This document shows positions 7,224 through 16,915 of a DNA stretch of 35,895 bases, in pieces; within the stretch, counting starts at the first letter, position 1, and the number at the start of each line of letters is the position of its first letter. The stretch is from a virus. The stretch covers positions 1 through 35,895 of IMG/VR virus record IMGVR_UViG_3300026521_000230, one strand, 5' to 3'. Below the pieces are notes generated by a model. That model was not told the origin of the DNA, searched no databases, and saw only the letters and a program-made list of their open reading frames with translations. The position numbers were made by a program, and so were the translations under genes.

Positions 7224-9956
7224 TTACCTCCAAAGACCATTTACAATTATATCACAACCATCTAAAGTATCATCACTTGACCATAATCCTTTACTCCAGC
7301 TCGTTACCGTACACTTATCAACACTTTTACTTTTTATTTTGTTATTAACTTTGTAATGGTCATCCCAGTTGCCCGAAGGAGTTGGAACATTCACGGTTTG
7401 CCAGTTGACAAAATAATTAGTATCCACCAAGTCGATAGGGAAATTAACTTCAAGGGAGCAGTCATAATCACTCTCATAGGTTAGTGTCTTGTTTATAAAA
7501 AACATAGTACATAGACCATTTTGGTCAAGCATTGCATACCCATCACTATTCGTTTTTTTGCTAGTATCATTTGGTTGATTACCACTTATGTTTGCATTGT
7601 AAATATTTAAACCATTTGCACCAATATTATTAGTACAACCATTGAAAAGATTACCAACGATAGTCCCATTGTCACAACTTCCCAAGAACTCAACCCCAAA
7701 GTTACCTGCCCCTAATAAATTATTATCAACTTTAAACATGTCAACATTATTAAATTTAAAATTAGATTTGCCCGAAGTGCAATAGGATTGGTTATTTGCA
7801 ACAATAACTTCATTTATGTCATCCAAATATATATTTTGTTGTGTATTATTGGATAACCAATTATTTGTAATTGCAATATGACTTATATATTTAGCATATA
7901 CCCCTAAATTACAAGTATCCAAATCATTGTTTTCTATTTTAAAGCTATATTTTGCATTACTAGTACTCGTAGGCTCGATATGCACTGCGTCATTTTGGCA
8001 ATTATAGAAAATATTTCTTTTTACAAATACGCCCTCAACATTGTCTTGGAAATACACCCCACCATCTTCAATTCTGTTATCATAAATAGTTGTATCAATA
8101 CTGTTTTTTGTATATACACTGTTCACACTTTTTTGAAGATAACAGTTTTTCACACTAGTTATAATCCCATCATCGATATAAACTCCTGCTGCAAAAGACC
8201 CATTAGCACTATATGTTCTAATCTTTTTAATATTTGTTACACCTACATTATCGCATTTTATAGCATAATTTGAATTTTGGGTATCTGTCAATTTTTTTAC
8301 AATAAAACCACCGACTTCAACACCATTCAATCTGTCACTCAATCCACCAATAAGCATGCCATCAAAATCGCCATCAAGATGAAGTTCTCCTTTTAGGTTG
8401 AGTCTTACATACTCTTTTGTTATTGATAGGGTACTGCTAATTTTATAAAACCTGTCAGCCCGACCCATAACCTCAACGCCAACATTACTGTTTAAAGCGT
8501 TTTGAATTGCTTGGGTATCATCTGTTACCCCATCCCCAACAGCACCATAATCTTCAACAAAAACAACACATCTATCTTGCAAAGCACTATTTATCAGACT
8601 TCTTTCAGTATCTGTTATGATACTACCACTACCCACATCATCAATCCCATCAAGTATGCTTTTATTGCTGTGTGTGTGTCTAGCACTTGAGTTCGCACTT
8701 ACTGTTGCATTATTAGTAACCTCAGCATCAAAGTCAGTAACATCGGAAGCACTGTGTGTGTGACCTATGTTAGACTTGTTTGATAGTAAGTCATTAACTT
8801 CATCTTGCGTATACTTATCAAGATTTGCTATATCACTCTCTTGATGTGTATGCCCACTTGGTGGAAATGAAGCAGGGATATTATCCAAACTGTTGTAGCT
8901 CTTTTCGCTTAAATCTTGTAATCTATGATTATGTGTCACATCCGACTTATTTGATAGTAAACCATCCACTTCATCTTGTGTATATTTATCAAGATTTGTT
9001 ATTTGTGATTCTGTGTGAGTATGTGCTACATCACTCTTACTATCAAGTTCATCTTGTAAGTCTGTTTGATTACTAAGTGTTCCTTGTATGTCACCCCAAC
9101 TCACACTTGTACCACTTGGGTCGCCAAATATCAAACCATCTTCATTGGCATTAACTTTAACTAACTTACCTTGTTGACCACTGTAACTATTTGGAGTATC
9201 TGTAAGACCCTCAAAGGATGTTATTATATCTTTATATGCACCATTATCGCTTAAGTATTTACTACCATCACCTGTATCTATTATACCATCAAGCACAGCT
9301 TTGTTAGTGTGGGCGTGCCTTGAACTTGTATTCGCACTTACATTTGCATTATTAGACACTTCATTATCAAAATCACTTATGTCACTAGCACTGTGCGTAT
9401 GACCTATGTTAGACTTGCCACCTAACAAGTTATCAACTTCATCTTGCGTATACTTATCAAGATTTGCTATATCACTCTCTTGATGTGTGTGGTTTGTGTC
9501 ACTCTTGTTATCAAGCTCCGTTTGCAAGTCTGTTTGATTACTTAAAGTCCCTTCAATATCACCCCAACTCACATTTGTAGAACTTGTATCTATAGTCTTA
9601 TATGTACCATTATCGCTTAAGTATTTACTACCATCACCTACATCCGTTATAACATCCAACACTAATTTATTATCGTGTTTATGTGTATCTATTTCCAAAT
9701 CATCCAACCTACCATCAACATCAACAAGATTGTTAGTGTGGTTATTGATTGTATTTACGATATCCTCACCAGTGTTCACCCCACAATTTAGATTTGTTTC
9801 TTCATAATCCCTTGTCACAGACTTAGTACTAACTTCATTGTTTTTACTACTTGTCTTTGTTGTAACACTTTTGTACTTTACTGTTTTTACAACATCAGCA
9901 ACACCCACAACATAAGATATGCGTTTACTTTTCTTAAGCATTGTATACTTCTCCAA
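7224..9956 (-). CDS. Tail fibre / tailspike with repeats and beta-helix domain
   Basis: This 910-residue protein is a receptor-binding fibre or depolymerase spike. Residues about 90-450 are tandem modules: SVSWGDIQGTLSNQTDLQ, NLDKYTQDEVD.LL..KS, the H.HS.SDISDF...V..N block and a YLSDNG(T/A)YK end, the repeat type found in phage fibre shafts. From about residue 467, FVEDYGAVGDGVTDDTQAIQ marks a pectate-lyase-type right-handed beta-helix, followed by many N/D/G-rich coils. The C-terminus is a separate beta-rich part with NNKIKSKSVDKCTVTSW. It overlaps the MuF gene; the true start may be Met6 (MLKKSKR). Whether it cleaves a polysaccharide cannot be seen. Confidence 0.87.
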   Translation of the reverse strand: MEKYTMLKKSKRISYVVGVADVVKTVKYKSVTTKTSSKNNEVSTKSVTRDYEETNLNCGVNTGEDIVNTINNHTNNLVDVDGRLDDLEIDTHKHDNKLVLDVITDVGDGSKYLSDNGTYKTIDTSSTNVSWGDIEGTLSNQTDLQTELDNKSDTNHTHQESDIANLDKYTQDEVDNLLGGKSNIGHTHSASDISDFDNEVSNNANVSANTSSRHAHTNKAVLDGIIDTGDGSKYLSDNGAYKDIITSFEGLTDTPNSYSGQQGKLVKVNANEDGLIFGDPSGTSVSWGDIQGTLSNQTDLQDELDSKSDVAHTHTESQITNLDKYTQDEVDGLLSNKSDVTHNHRLQDLSEKSYNSLDNIPASFPPSGHTHQESDIANLDKYTQDEVNDLLSNKSNIGHTHSASDVTDFDAEVTNNATVSANSSARHTHSNKSILDGIDDVGSGSIITDTERSLINSALQDRCVVFVEDYGAVGDGVTDDTQAIQNALNSNVGVEVMGRADRFYKISSTLSITKEYVRLNLKGELHLDGDFDGMLIGGLSDRLNGVEVGGFIVKKLTDTQNSNYAIKCDNVGVTNIKKIRTYSANGSFAAGVYIDDGIITSVKNCYLQKSVNSVYTKNSIDTTIYDNRIEDGGVYFQDNVEGVFVKRNIFYNCQNDAVHIEPTSTSNAKYSFKIENNDLDTCNLGVYAKYISHIAITNNWLSNNTQQNIYLDDINEVIVANNQSYCTSGKSNFKFNNVDMFKVDNNLLGAGNFGVEFLGSCDNGTIVGNLFNGCTNNIGANGLNIYNANISGNQPNDTSKKTNSDGYAMLDQNGLCTMFFINKTLTYESDYDCSLEVNFPIDLVDTNYFVNWQTVNVPTPSGNWDDHYKVNNKIKSKSVDKCTVTSWSKGLWSSDDTLDGCDIIVNGLWR
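8796..9488. repeat. 54-bp perfect direct repeats inside the fibre gene
   Basis: Bases 8796-8849 and 9435-9488 are identical over 54 positions. Both encode the QESDIANLDKYTQDEV module of the fibre shaft. The rest of the module is repeated with more differences at 8940-9080. The spacing of 639 bases is a multiple of three, so recombination between them would shorten or lengthen the shaft by 213 residues without breaking the frame. Confidence 0.9.
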
Positions 9957-10950
9957 TAGTTTTTATTTTGTATTTATCTATTTTACCCATATTTACAACA
10001 TCCAAAGGGTTTTTGCCCTGCTTCCAATCTTTGTATGCCCTGTTGCTCCCCAAAGCTTGTTTCTGTTGGCTCTTTGTCATCTTATTCATAGCAGTTTCTA
10101 GACCCCTAAAATTACCAGCTTTTTTCTTAATTTCTTTAAAAATAGGTTTCCCCCTACATCTACAAAAAGGGTGGTGTGGTAGTGTTGGGAAAAGTTCTTT
10201 TGGATAGATACCTTTACCCCAACCAAAATCAGCATTATTAAATATGTCACACTCATCATAAACCGTGTGACTTGTACTCATCTCGTGTTGAATTAACTCT
10301 AAATCATCTCGTTCTAACCATTCTAAGGCATCTACGATAGCTGCACTTTTGAAACTTTCTGTGTGCGATATCCTTTTTGCATAGTAGTATGCCTTAGCAC
10401 CTGCGACGCGTTTTAAGGCACTTTCTAAGGTTTGGTTGCTTACACCCCTAAGTACATTGATATAATTGATATATGATGTACGCAATCGCTTTGTTTTCAA
10501 CCCACTTATCTTTTTCATATACTCTTTTTGCACATATTTTGGTACATTGAGTAGTTCAGGTGTAATATCCTCAATGTCAATAGCTCGTGTCATTAGTTTC
10601 TTTGTCAAGTCATTTATACTAAAGTAGTGTTTAGTATAATCTATCAACACTCTGTAAACATCACTTGACACTTTTTTAGCGTTCTTATATAGTGTCTTAG
10701 ATAGTTGAGGTTTACTTATTGCATAACTCATGTCAACTTTGTTGACAAACGAACCATATATGACAGCTTCCATCAATGGTTGTACATTTTCATTATACTT
10801 TAAAAGCTCTTGTTTTATCATATCTCGTATCTCTTTGGATGTTGTCAATTCACCACTAAGGTATCTATGTAATATGGTTGTATAAAGCTTTGTTGCTTCT
10901 GCTACTAGTTGGTTGTCAAGTTTACGCAATGCTTCTTCTAAATTTGTCAT
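9934..10950 (-). CDS. MuF / SPP1 gp7-like minor head protein
   Basis: The 338-residue protein is a phage head morphogenesis protein of the MuF class, ejected or internal head proteins that contact the portal. The C-terminal signature is intact: HTESFKSAAIVDALEW (196-211), then HTVYDECDIF (Cys234), a GWGKGIYPKE segment and LPHHPFCRCRGKP (His259, His260, Cys263, Cys265), which are probable metal ligands. The N-terminal two thirds is helical. It is encoded upstream of the fibre and portal genes, whereas it usually follows the portal. A TATAAT lies 5 bases before its ATG, so its mRNA may be leaderless. Confidence 0.87.
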   Translation of the reverse strand: MTNLEEALRKLDNQLVAEATKLYTTILHRYLSGELTTSKEIRDMIKQELLKYNENVQPLMEAVIYGSFVNKVDMSYAISKPQLSKTLYKNAKKVSSDVYRVLIDYTKHYFSINDLTKKLMTRAIDIEDITPELLNVPKYVQKEYMKKISGLKTKRLRTSYINYINVLRGVSNQTLESALKRVAGAKAYYYAKRISHTESFKSAAIVDALEWLERDDLELIQHEMSTSHTVYDECDIFNNADFGWGKGIYPKELFPTLPHHPFCRCRGKPIFKEIKKKAGNFRGLETAMNKMTKSQQKQALGSNRAYKDWKQGKNPLDVVNMGKIDKYKIKTIGEVYNA

Positions 10951-10955
10951 ATATA

Positions 10956-10961
10956 ATTATA
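10956..10961 (-). promoter_or_regulatory. -10 box, predicted leaderless promoter for the MuF gene
   Basis: On the minus strand TATAAT ends 5 bases before ATG 10950. A start site 6-7 bases downstream of the -10 box would fall on or next to the A of the ATG, leaving no leader and no ribosome binding site. The same 5-base spacing occurs at 15159-15164 and 21143-21148. Confidence 0.6.
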
Positions 10962-10984
10962 CCATAATTTAATGCTACAATGCA

Positions 10985-11019
10985 ACTTAAGTATCAATTA
11001 AGTGCTATTGTGCTATAAT
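10985..11019 (+). promoter_or_regulatory. Promoter with ACTTAAGT operator for the 11052 gene
   Basis: ACTTAAGT (10985-10992) and ATTAAGT (10997-11003) are followed by ATTGTGC and a TATAAT at 11014-11019. The same elements, ACTTAAGT then GCTATTGTG and TATAAT, recur before 34691. A ribosome binding site AAGGATAAAAA precedes the ATG. The palindrome lies in the -35 region, a normal place for a repressor operator. Confidence 0.7.
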
Positions 11020-11051
11020 ATGGATACAAAAGCAAAAAAAAAGGATAAAAA

Positions 11052-11600
11052 ATGAAAAGACTAATTTTGGTAGGACTGGCAACATTAGCGTTAGGTTCAA
11101 CACTTCAAGCAAGAAGTAAGTTCACAACACACAAATCATACGATGAGTTCACAAAAAAAACATATGTTAATGTATGTACAAGACCAACAAGAAGTAAAAC
11201 TAGAATGAACTTTCCATATGGTGGTACAAAAGCCGTTTTATGTATGTATAGAGAGGGTGGAGAGAGTGGTGTTTATATGCAGTTCACAAACAAACCAAAT
11301 TTAACAAATTCAGCAATTCATAATGGATATAGTACAAACACACAAAGTGTTGCTATGTTTGGAAATAGACAGCCAGCTAGATATAGAATAATGCAAGAGT
11401 GGGGGGAGAGAGTACTGTTCTTAGAAACAACAAGTTTTTGGAAAGATGATTTGACTGTCTTTGTTGAAAATTTGCAAAAAGCAAAGATAAAAACATTCAA
11501 AATCAGACTTCCTTGGTATGGTAATCAAGGGGTACAATTTAACTTTAAGTTAAAAGGAATGATACAAAAAGCTAAAAAACTTGGTATCATTCGCAACTAA
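11052..11600 (+). CDS. Secreted protein of unknown function, moron-like (182 aa)
   Basis: This gene runs against its neighbours, between the tail-tip gene and the MuF gene, and has its own promoter and ribosome binding site. That is typical of a moron, an extra gene expressed independently of the virion genes, sometimes from a prophage. The product has a classical signal peptide (MKRLILVGLATLALGSTLQA, cut after ALA-type small residues near 20) and a 160-residue exported part with Cys42 and Cys64, which may form a disulfide. The exported part is basic and rich in beta-forming residues. I do not recognise the family. Its 3' end overlaps the opposing tail-tip gene by 14 bases, with no terminator between them. 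Confidence 0.75.
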   Translation: MKRLILVGLATLALGSTLQARSKFTTHKSYDEFTKKTYVNVCTRPTRSKTRMNFPYGGTKAVLCMYREGGESGVYMQFTNKPNLTNSAIHNGYSTNTQSVAMFGNRQPARYRIMQEWGERVLFLETTSFWKDDLTVFVENLQKAKIKTFKIRLPWYGNQGVQFNFKLKGMIQKAKKLGIIRN

Positions 11601-14298
11601 CAGGGTTACAGCACTTCACATTCTCGTCACATTCAATTACTTGGGGTTCGCTACAAGCGTTTCCACCCCAAACATTCTCATCATAGTTCACACACTCTAT
11701 AGTAACCACATCCTCACTCTTTGGTGTTATTTTAGTTATCTGTAGATACTCCACCACATCATTGAGTTTGCTATATGACAAGAATACACCTTCTTTGTCT
11801 TTGTAGCCATCAATCCAACTATCTAATGGTCTATCAAACTCCAACACATTATTAGCTCTTACAGTAGCATCCAAGCCACCCACCAAGCTACCATCATCAA
11901 TATGTCTAAAGTAAACTTTTACGGTATCATCAATACTAACATTTGAGTCAATTTCTCTAACCCTAATGTGAGTATCATCAACACGACTAATAACAACAGT
12001 GGGGTACGACCCATTTTGAACACTCCTACTAACAGCTATTTTATCAAGATACTGAGGAACATAACCTTGAATATCTGTATCAAATTTTATAGTTTTCCTT
12101 CTGTATCTTTTGCGATTATAGAATAATGTTGCCATATCTCGAGCTGCTGGCAATCCAGTAACACCAAACAGATCCACAGCTTCAGCATTGGTTGCATTCT
12201 CAGGATATGTATATTCCTGTTCCTTCCAACCCAACTCAGCATCCATATATGACACCTTCACACCATCAATATCATTGTTGATGAACTTGTATTGCTTCTC
12301 ATATGTCCCAGCTATGATATTGCTTTCATTGAAAAATGCTACCGTGAAGTTTTGCATTTTATCTTGTTTAACAATTAGGTTTTTACCCATCACATACGAG
12401 ATATAACCATTGCTATCACAAAGATTTTGGATACTATCCATAATGGTTCGTTTATTTGTAAAAGCACCATTCACAAGTTTATCGTTAGCACTTGGGTCGA
12501 TTATCAAATCAGTACTATCAAGTTTAGCACCATAGACATCATTGGAGTATATATCTCTAACAACATCAGCTAAATTATTAAACTTACCATCAACCCAACA
12601 GTTAACACTAAACTGACTTTGTGAGCTTAAGGCATTACTAGCCTTAACCCTAACCCATAACAAAGTTAATCCCTCTTCACTGTCACTATGCCATTTGCTA
12701 GTATCCTCGAATCCATACAATCCTTTTATACGCTTAATATACATATCACTTTGTAGCTGGAGATTATCGCTATCAGGGGTAACTTTACGCAATGCTATTG
12801 TATATGTTGCATTCACATCAACACTATCAATAGGATAGAAAAATGTAAATCTCGCCTCACTACTTCTGCTGCTTGTCACGCTGCTATCAAACTCTACACA
12901 ATCTGTACCGTTCTTACAGATTTGGACTTTGAAATCAACCGTTGTTTCTTGGTAATCATTATTGTCATCAAGATAAAATAAGCCTTGTGGGAATGTCACA
13001 TCAACTTCAATCCCTTGTAAGGCTTCATTGTTAATTGTTTGACCTTTTAAGGTGTACCCACCATACCAAAAGTTAGCCTCAACAGTGAGTGGGACAAGTC
13101 GTTTTATGTACTTGATGTTGTCTGCACTTATTGTTTCATCTGTTAGTAACTCATCATTAAGAATATAATCTTTACCCCCATCGTCCTTTTTTATGTGTAA
13201 CCAGTTAGTGTCATTATTATCAGTTCCAACGAGTTCTATAATTTCCATTTCTTTAGCATTAGTGTTTTGCCAACCATCTTCATCGCTGTATATAGAAATA
13301 TAATCGTCTTTTACAACAAGCAAATTGCTAGAGGTGTCCGTTATATCATATTGCGTGTCATCAGGCTCATTTACAAAGGAACTATCTGTAAATTTAACTC
13401 TAATAGCCCGTTCATTCGTGTGAGAGTCATCATAGTAATCTATAGTATCGACTGTATATTCACCATTGTTGCCCATAGTACTATCAACAACTTTCATCTT
13501 ACTACCTGCACCCAAATCGCTGATATTTGGCAGCGTTCCGTTTGGATATGGGAATATATACATATACTCACCTCCCAATTTACAAGTAAACTTTGTATTC
13601 TCAGGAAGTGCTTTAAGTTGTAACATATCGATATCAGGTATCTCTTTTATAAGTTCCACCCATTCCCCTGAGTCATCAACTGTACTTAGGTGCTCATATT
13701 GGTCTTTGTATAATACTTTATATTCAAAATTGCCCGTTTGTAGATTATCTACGGTTGTATCATTCACAAGAACTTCGCTAACATTCATTTGATTGTATCC
13801 AACACACATTAGCATAGTTACATACTCTTCATTGTTAATATAGTAGTAGTGTGGTGGAGATAAAAGGGATGGATATAAACGAACACTACCAAATACTAAA
13901 GGAATATTTTCACCCAGTCTTATTCTGTTTTGGTTATCAGTTAGACTATAAACCTCATCACTCTTTTTTAGCTCACTTTTTCGTTTAGGTTTTTTGGGTG
14001 CAAACAAAGCCCCAACAGCCATACTAAATAGAGTGGATAAGATAAACTTACCTATAAATAAACCTATCCCCCCAGCAGGAAATTGAATGATTGTTACGCG
14101 TGAAACATCAGCCAATTTTACACAATCATATTCAGCAAATTTAGGCAACATCTTGTTATCAACATAGACTTCTGTTTGTAGCTTGAAACCATCAGGATAA
14201 TGCTCTTCTAGCAACTCCAGCAAAGTATCGTAAGTGTTATCAGGATACTCGCACACTTCTACATGTGTATCAGGGTGTATCTTTGTTAATCTAACCAT
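11587..14298 (-). CDS. Tail-tip / central hub protein (lambda J-like)
   Basis: At 903 residues this is the tip attachment protein at the end of the siphovirus tail. The N-terminus has a ubiquitin-like beta region (VTIIQFPAGGIGLFIGKFIL) followed by the membrane-like segment TLFSMAVGALFAPKKPKRKS, then the family mark RIRLGENIPLVFGSVRLYPS. Further on it has LADVVRDIYSNDVYGA and a long fibronectin-like and hub region, as in lambda J. The C-terminus is short, with a cysteine-rich end (CDENVKCCNPVSCE). It follows the NlpC-type peptidase gene with a 13-base overlap, the usual K-I-J order. The function is known for the family; host specificity is inferred. Confidence 0.88.
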   Translation of the reverse strand: MVRLTKIHPDTHVEVCEYPDNTYDTLLELLEEHYPDGFKLQTEVYVDNKMLPKFAEYDCVKLADVSRVTIIQFPAGGIGLFIGKFILSTLFSMAVGALFAPKKPKRKSELKKSDEVYSLTDNQNRIRLGENIPLVFGSVRLYPSLLSPPHYYYINNEEYVTMLMCVGYNQMNVSEVLVNDTTVDNLQTGNFEYKVLYKDQYEHLSTVDDSGEWVELIKEIPDIDMLQLKALPENTKFTCKLGGEYMYIFPYPNGTLPNISDLGAGSKMKVVDSTMGNNGEYTVDTIDYYDDSHTNERAIRVKFTDSSFVNEPDDTQYDITDTSSNLLVVKDDYISIYSDEDGWQNTNAKEMEIIELVGTDNNDTNWLHIKKDDGGKDYILNDELLTDETISADNIKYIKRLVPLTVEANFWYGGYTLKGQTINNEALQGIEVDVTFPQGLFYLDDNNDYQETTVDFKVQICKNGTDCVEFDSSVTSSRSSEARFTFFYPIDSVDVNATYTIALRKVTPDSDNLQLQSDMYIKRIKGLYGFEDTSKWHSDSEEGLTLLWVRVKASNALSSQSQFSVNCWVDGKFNNLADVVRDIYSNDVYGAKLDSTDLIIDPSANDKLVNGAFTNKRTIMDSIQNLCDSNGYISYVMGKNLIVKQDKMQNFTVAFFNESNIIAGTYEKQYKFINNDIDGVKVSYMDAELGWKEQEYTYPENATNAEAVDLFGVTGLPAARDMATLFYNRKRYRRKTIKFDTDIQGYVPQYLDKIAVSRSVQNGSYPTVVISRVDDTHIRVREIDSNVSIDDTVKVYFRHIDDGSLVGGLDATVRANNVLEFDRPLDSWIDGYKDKEGVFLSYSKLNDVVEYLQITKITPKSEDVVTIECVNYDENVWGGNACSEPQVIECDENVKCCNPVSCE

Positions 14299-14651
14299 CT
14301 TAAAAACCTCAAAGTTTTATATTTTTGTTGAAGTATCAACATATCTTCAAACCTAGCTCCATTCCAACCTTTTTCAATATGTAACACCCTTATCACACCA
14401 TCTTCAATGTATATCAAACCTGCGTGCGTGTTATCAAAAATAACAACATCCCTATTTCTCAAATCACGGACATTATCAATTATTTTGAATTTATCTATAA
14501 ATAAATCTAATCCTTTTTGTATGTCAGACTCATTATAATGTTTCAAATAACCATCTTTAAACCAGCCAAACCCACCAACTTTATCAATCATAGTAAAGCA
14601 GTTGAAATGTCTAAAATTATAAGGTGTTTGCATTGCAGTTAAAATATCCAT
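14286..14651 (-). CDS. NlpC/P60-type tail peptidase
   Basis: The 121-residue product looks like the small NlpC/P60 cysteine peptidase of siphovirus tail tips (lambda K C-terminal domain), which cuts peptidoglycan peptides during DNA entry. FNCFTMIDK has the nucleophile Cys18 at the helix start, RDVVIFDNTHAGLIY carries His76, and VLHIEKG gives His91 as the third polar residue. I chose the ATG at 14651, two bases before the upstream stop; a longer frame to 14714 would add a poorly supported extension that overlaps the previous gene. The 3' end overlaps the hub gene. The catalytic assignment is from motif spacing only. Confidence 0.72.
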   Translation of the reverse strand: MDILTAMQTPYNFRHFNCFTMIDKVGGFGWFKDGYLKHYNESDIQKGLDLFIDKFKIIDNVRDLRNRDVVIFDNTHAGLIYIEDGVIRVLHIEKGWNGARFEDMLILQQKYKTLRFLRWLD

Positions 14652-14652
14652 A

Positions 14653-15153
14653 TCAAACCACCAACCCACTAAATCTATTAGTATATCTATTGTCATACAG
14701 TAAATAATAGTCAAATAAATCTTTTTTTGAAGCTACAGCACTAACCTGTGTATCCGTAAAAGATGGATTATCCAAATCAAACCAACCAAATTCACCCATT
14801 GGTGTGTCATCACTTTTTAGATAGATTTGTAGTAGGCATTTTATAGGTGTGTTAGGGTATTGTATTGCGTTCTCCACCTCTTGTAGTAAATCAACTTCAC
14901 CCCAAGCAGGTAAAGCTAATTTTATATCTTGTTGCTTCTCTCCCACAGTTGGAAGTGTGAACCTAAAAGGTGTTGCAATAAACTCCTTATCAACTCCAAA
15001 TGGTTTTAGTGTCACATTCTCATTTGTGTTGCTTATGTAAAAATAACCATCATCACTTTGTTCACTGAAATTTGGGTGATAAAAGATAAGTGCGTTTATC
15101 TGCTCTTCGTTATAATCGTTGCTAATCCAATATTTTTTTAATCTTGCATCCAT
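14653..15153 (-). CDS. DUF1833-like minor tail protein (lambda L position)
   Basis: The 166-residue protein contains FIATPFRFTLPTVGE (58-72), the asPFrvtLP signature of DUF1833-type tail proteins, and ends in a segment with NRFSGLVV, like the ft...FPGL end of that family. These proteins occupy the place of lambda L between the tape measure and the NlpC-type protein, as here. A TATAAT lies 5 bases before its ATG, suggesting an internal promoter with a leaderless message, unusual inside a tail operon. Confidence 0.7.
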   Translation of the reverse strand: MDARLKKYWISNDYNEEQINALIFYHPNFSEQSDDGYFYISNTNENVTLKPFGVDKEFIATPFRFTLPTVGEKQQDIKLALPAWGEVDLLQEVENAIQYPNTPIKCLLQIYLKSDDTPMGEFGWFDLDNPSFTDTQVSAVASKKDLFDYYLLYDNRYTNRFSGLVV

Positions 15154-15158
15154 ACTGT

Positions 15159-15164
15159 ATTATA
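15159..15164 (-). promoter_or_regulatory. -10 box, predicted leaderless internal promoter
   Basis: On the minus strand GCTATAAT is followed by five bases (ACAGT) and then ATG 15153. It lies between the tape-measure stop (15176) and the next start. No Shine-Dalgarno sequence is visible. Spacing equals that at 10956 and 21143. Confidence 0.5.
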
Positions 15165-15175
15165 GCATAAAACCA

Positions 15176-16915
15176 TCAAATCTTACTCAAACCATATCGA
15201 TGTTCTAAGGCACCACCAACACTTCCTGTACCTCTTACAATGTCTTCTGTAATAGCACTTATTACTATATCAATGATACCATCATCTCTTTTTTGAACAT
15301 CAACAGCACTATTATTATTATTTATCACATTCACTTGAACATTTGAACTACCACCAACTGCTTTTACTCCCAACTTGCCATTTACCTTGGTTAAGGGCAT
15401 AATTGCTTCCGCCCCTGCTTCCCCTGCGATTGCCAAACCACTTGGAGTTGCCAAAGCAGTTGGAGAGCCAACAACGCCACCATTTGCAAACAAACCCAAA
15501 AAATCAACATTACTTTTAAAAAGATTACCGAACAAGCCACTAAGCAGTCCACCACCTTTTGAGCTAACACTATTTGTTAGTTGCATTCTCAGAAGTTGCA
15601 TTGTGATTTCTTTTATCATCTGCTTGAAGCTATCCCCCCAACTTTGTGTACCACTCATCAAACTATCAAAGAAACCATTGAAGCTGCCCTCAAAACTTTG
15701 AGCCATCTCATCTACTTTCTCTGTCACACCTGTGTTAATGTTTCTTTTTATACCAGAAGATGTAGCTTTCCCAATCTTCTCTCCAAGTTTTAAAGCATTT
15801 GTTTTTGCTGCTGGTGTTGGCTCGGATGGCACTTCAATATCTTTTATCTCAACAGTACCAATCTTACTAAACATCTCCTCAACTTCAGCGATATAGTTCC
15901 CGACATCAAGTTTCATAGACTCAGCCGTTGCACTAACAGCTTTGAGTGCTTTTTGATAGTTTGCGTCCAATTCTCCACCAATTCTAGCATTTCTTACCTT
16001 ATGAGATTTAAGTTGACCTTGACCCATTTTAAATAAAAATTTGTCTAACTTAGCTCCTGCTAACTTCCAACCGTTAGCACTAAGCTGCAATGATTTCGTG
16101 AAAGCACCCACCATACCGATAGCACCCTTCAAGACAGCAGTTACAATAGCTACAGATTTGGCAAATGACTCACTACCTAATACATTATCTGCCCAACCAT
16201 CCAACAGGTTTGTTAGTTGAGGCATCAAACCCCCCACGATTCTGTTTTCGACACTCTTCATAAAGTATTCAACTTTAGTTAAAGCACCTTTGAAGTCGTC
16301 ATTCTTTTGTATCTGATCATCTGTAACTAAACCCATATTAGACAAATCATTCATATACCCTTGGATAGTACTCCTACCACCATCAAGCATATTTAACATT
16401 TTAACACCCTCAGTATCAAAGAGTTTAAAAGCTATACGAACTTTGTCGCTATGCTCTTTTACACCTTTTAGTGCATCAGCTAGTGTCAATAGTTGTTGGT
16501 CAGGGGTCATATTACCTAGAGTTTGAGCTGACAACCCAAGTTCTATCAAAGCACCTTTGGCTTCACCAGCTCCCTGCTTGGCTTCTGCTATACGCCTAAC
16601 CATCCTTTGAAGTGAGTTGTCAAACTCGTCATTATTTATACCACTCAAATCAGCAGCATATCTTAACTGTTCCAATGCCTGCGTAGCAATACCCAACTTA
16701 TCAGCAGTATGATTAAGGTTATCAATAGAATTTACAACATTATTAACACCACTCACGATACTGTCAAATGCAAAAGCAGTTCCTATCATCACACCTAGTT
16801 TTTTTACACTACTGCTCATCTTATCAATAGCACTCTCGGATTGCTTTATGCTATTGATAAGACCTTTATTCTTACCATTTATAATTACTTCTAAATTTGC
16901 ACTCTTTTTCATCAA
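15176..16915 (-). CDS. Tail tape measure protein
   Basis: The 579-residue protein sets tail length and is ejected with the DNA. The N-terminus (NLEVIINGKNKGLINSIKQS and ESAIDKMSSSVKKLG) is the usual tape-measure opening. Hydrophobic membrane-active segments occur near 48 and 255-290. The C-terminus has the lambda-type end, GGVVGSPTALATPSGLAIAGE and AEAIMPLTKVNGKLGV, then NVQVNVINNNNS. At about 1.5 angstroms per residue the tail would be some 85-90 nm, short for the group; that is inference. It is the largest gene between the chaperone pair and the tail-tip cluster and starts inside the end of the second chaperone gene. Confidence 0.9.
   Translation of the reverse strand: MMKKSANLEVIINGKNKGLINSIKQSESAIDKMSSSVKKLGVMIGTAFAFDSIVSGVNNVVNSIDNLNHTADKLGIATQALEQLRYAADLSGINNDEFDNSLQRMVRRIAEAKQGAGEAKGALIELGLSAQTLGNMTPDQQLLTLADALKGVKEHSDKVRIAFKLFDTEGVKMLNMLDGGRSTIQGYMNDLSNMGLVTDDQIQKNDDFKGALTKVEYFMKSVENRIVGGLMPQLTNLLDGWADNVLGSESFAKSVAIVTAVLKGAIGMVGAFTKSLQLSANGWKLAGAKLDKFLFKMGQGQLKSHKVRNARIGGELDANYQKALKAVSATAESMKLDVGNYIAEVEEMFSKIGTVEIKDIEVPSEPTPAAKTNALKLGEKIGKATSSGIKRNINTGVTEKVDEMAQSFEGSFNGFFDSLMSGTQSWGDSFKQMIKEITMQLLRMQLTNSVSSKGGGLLSGLFGNLFKSNVDFLGLFANGGVVGSPTALATPSGLAIAGEAGAEAIMPLTKVNGKLGVKAVGGSSNVQVNVINNNNSAVDVQKRDDGIIDIVISAITEDIVRGTGSVGGALEHRYGLSKI

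Noticed and set aside
6907-7356. Plus-strand open frame of 149 codons opposite tail genes
   Set aside because: It is a Ser/Leu-rich shadow of the minus-strand genes without a ribosome binding site or promoter.
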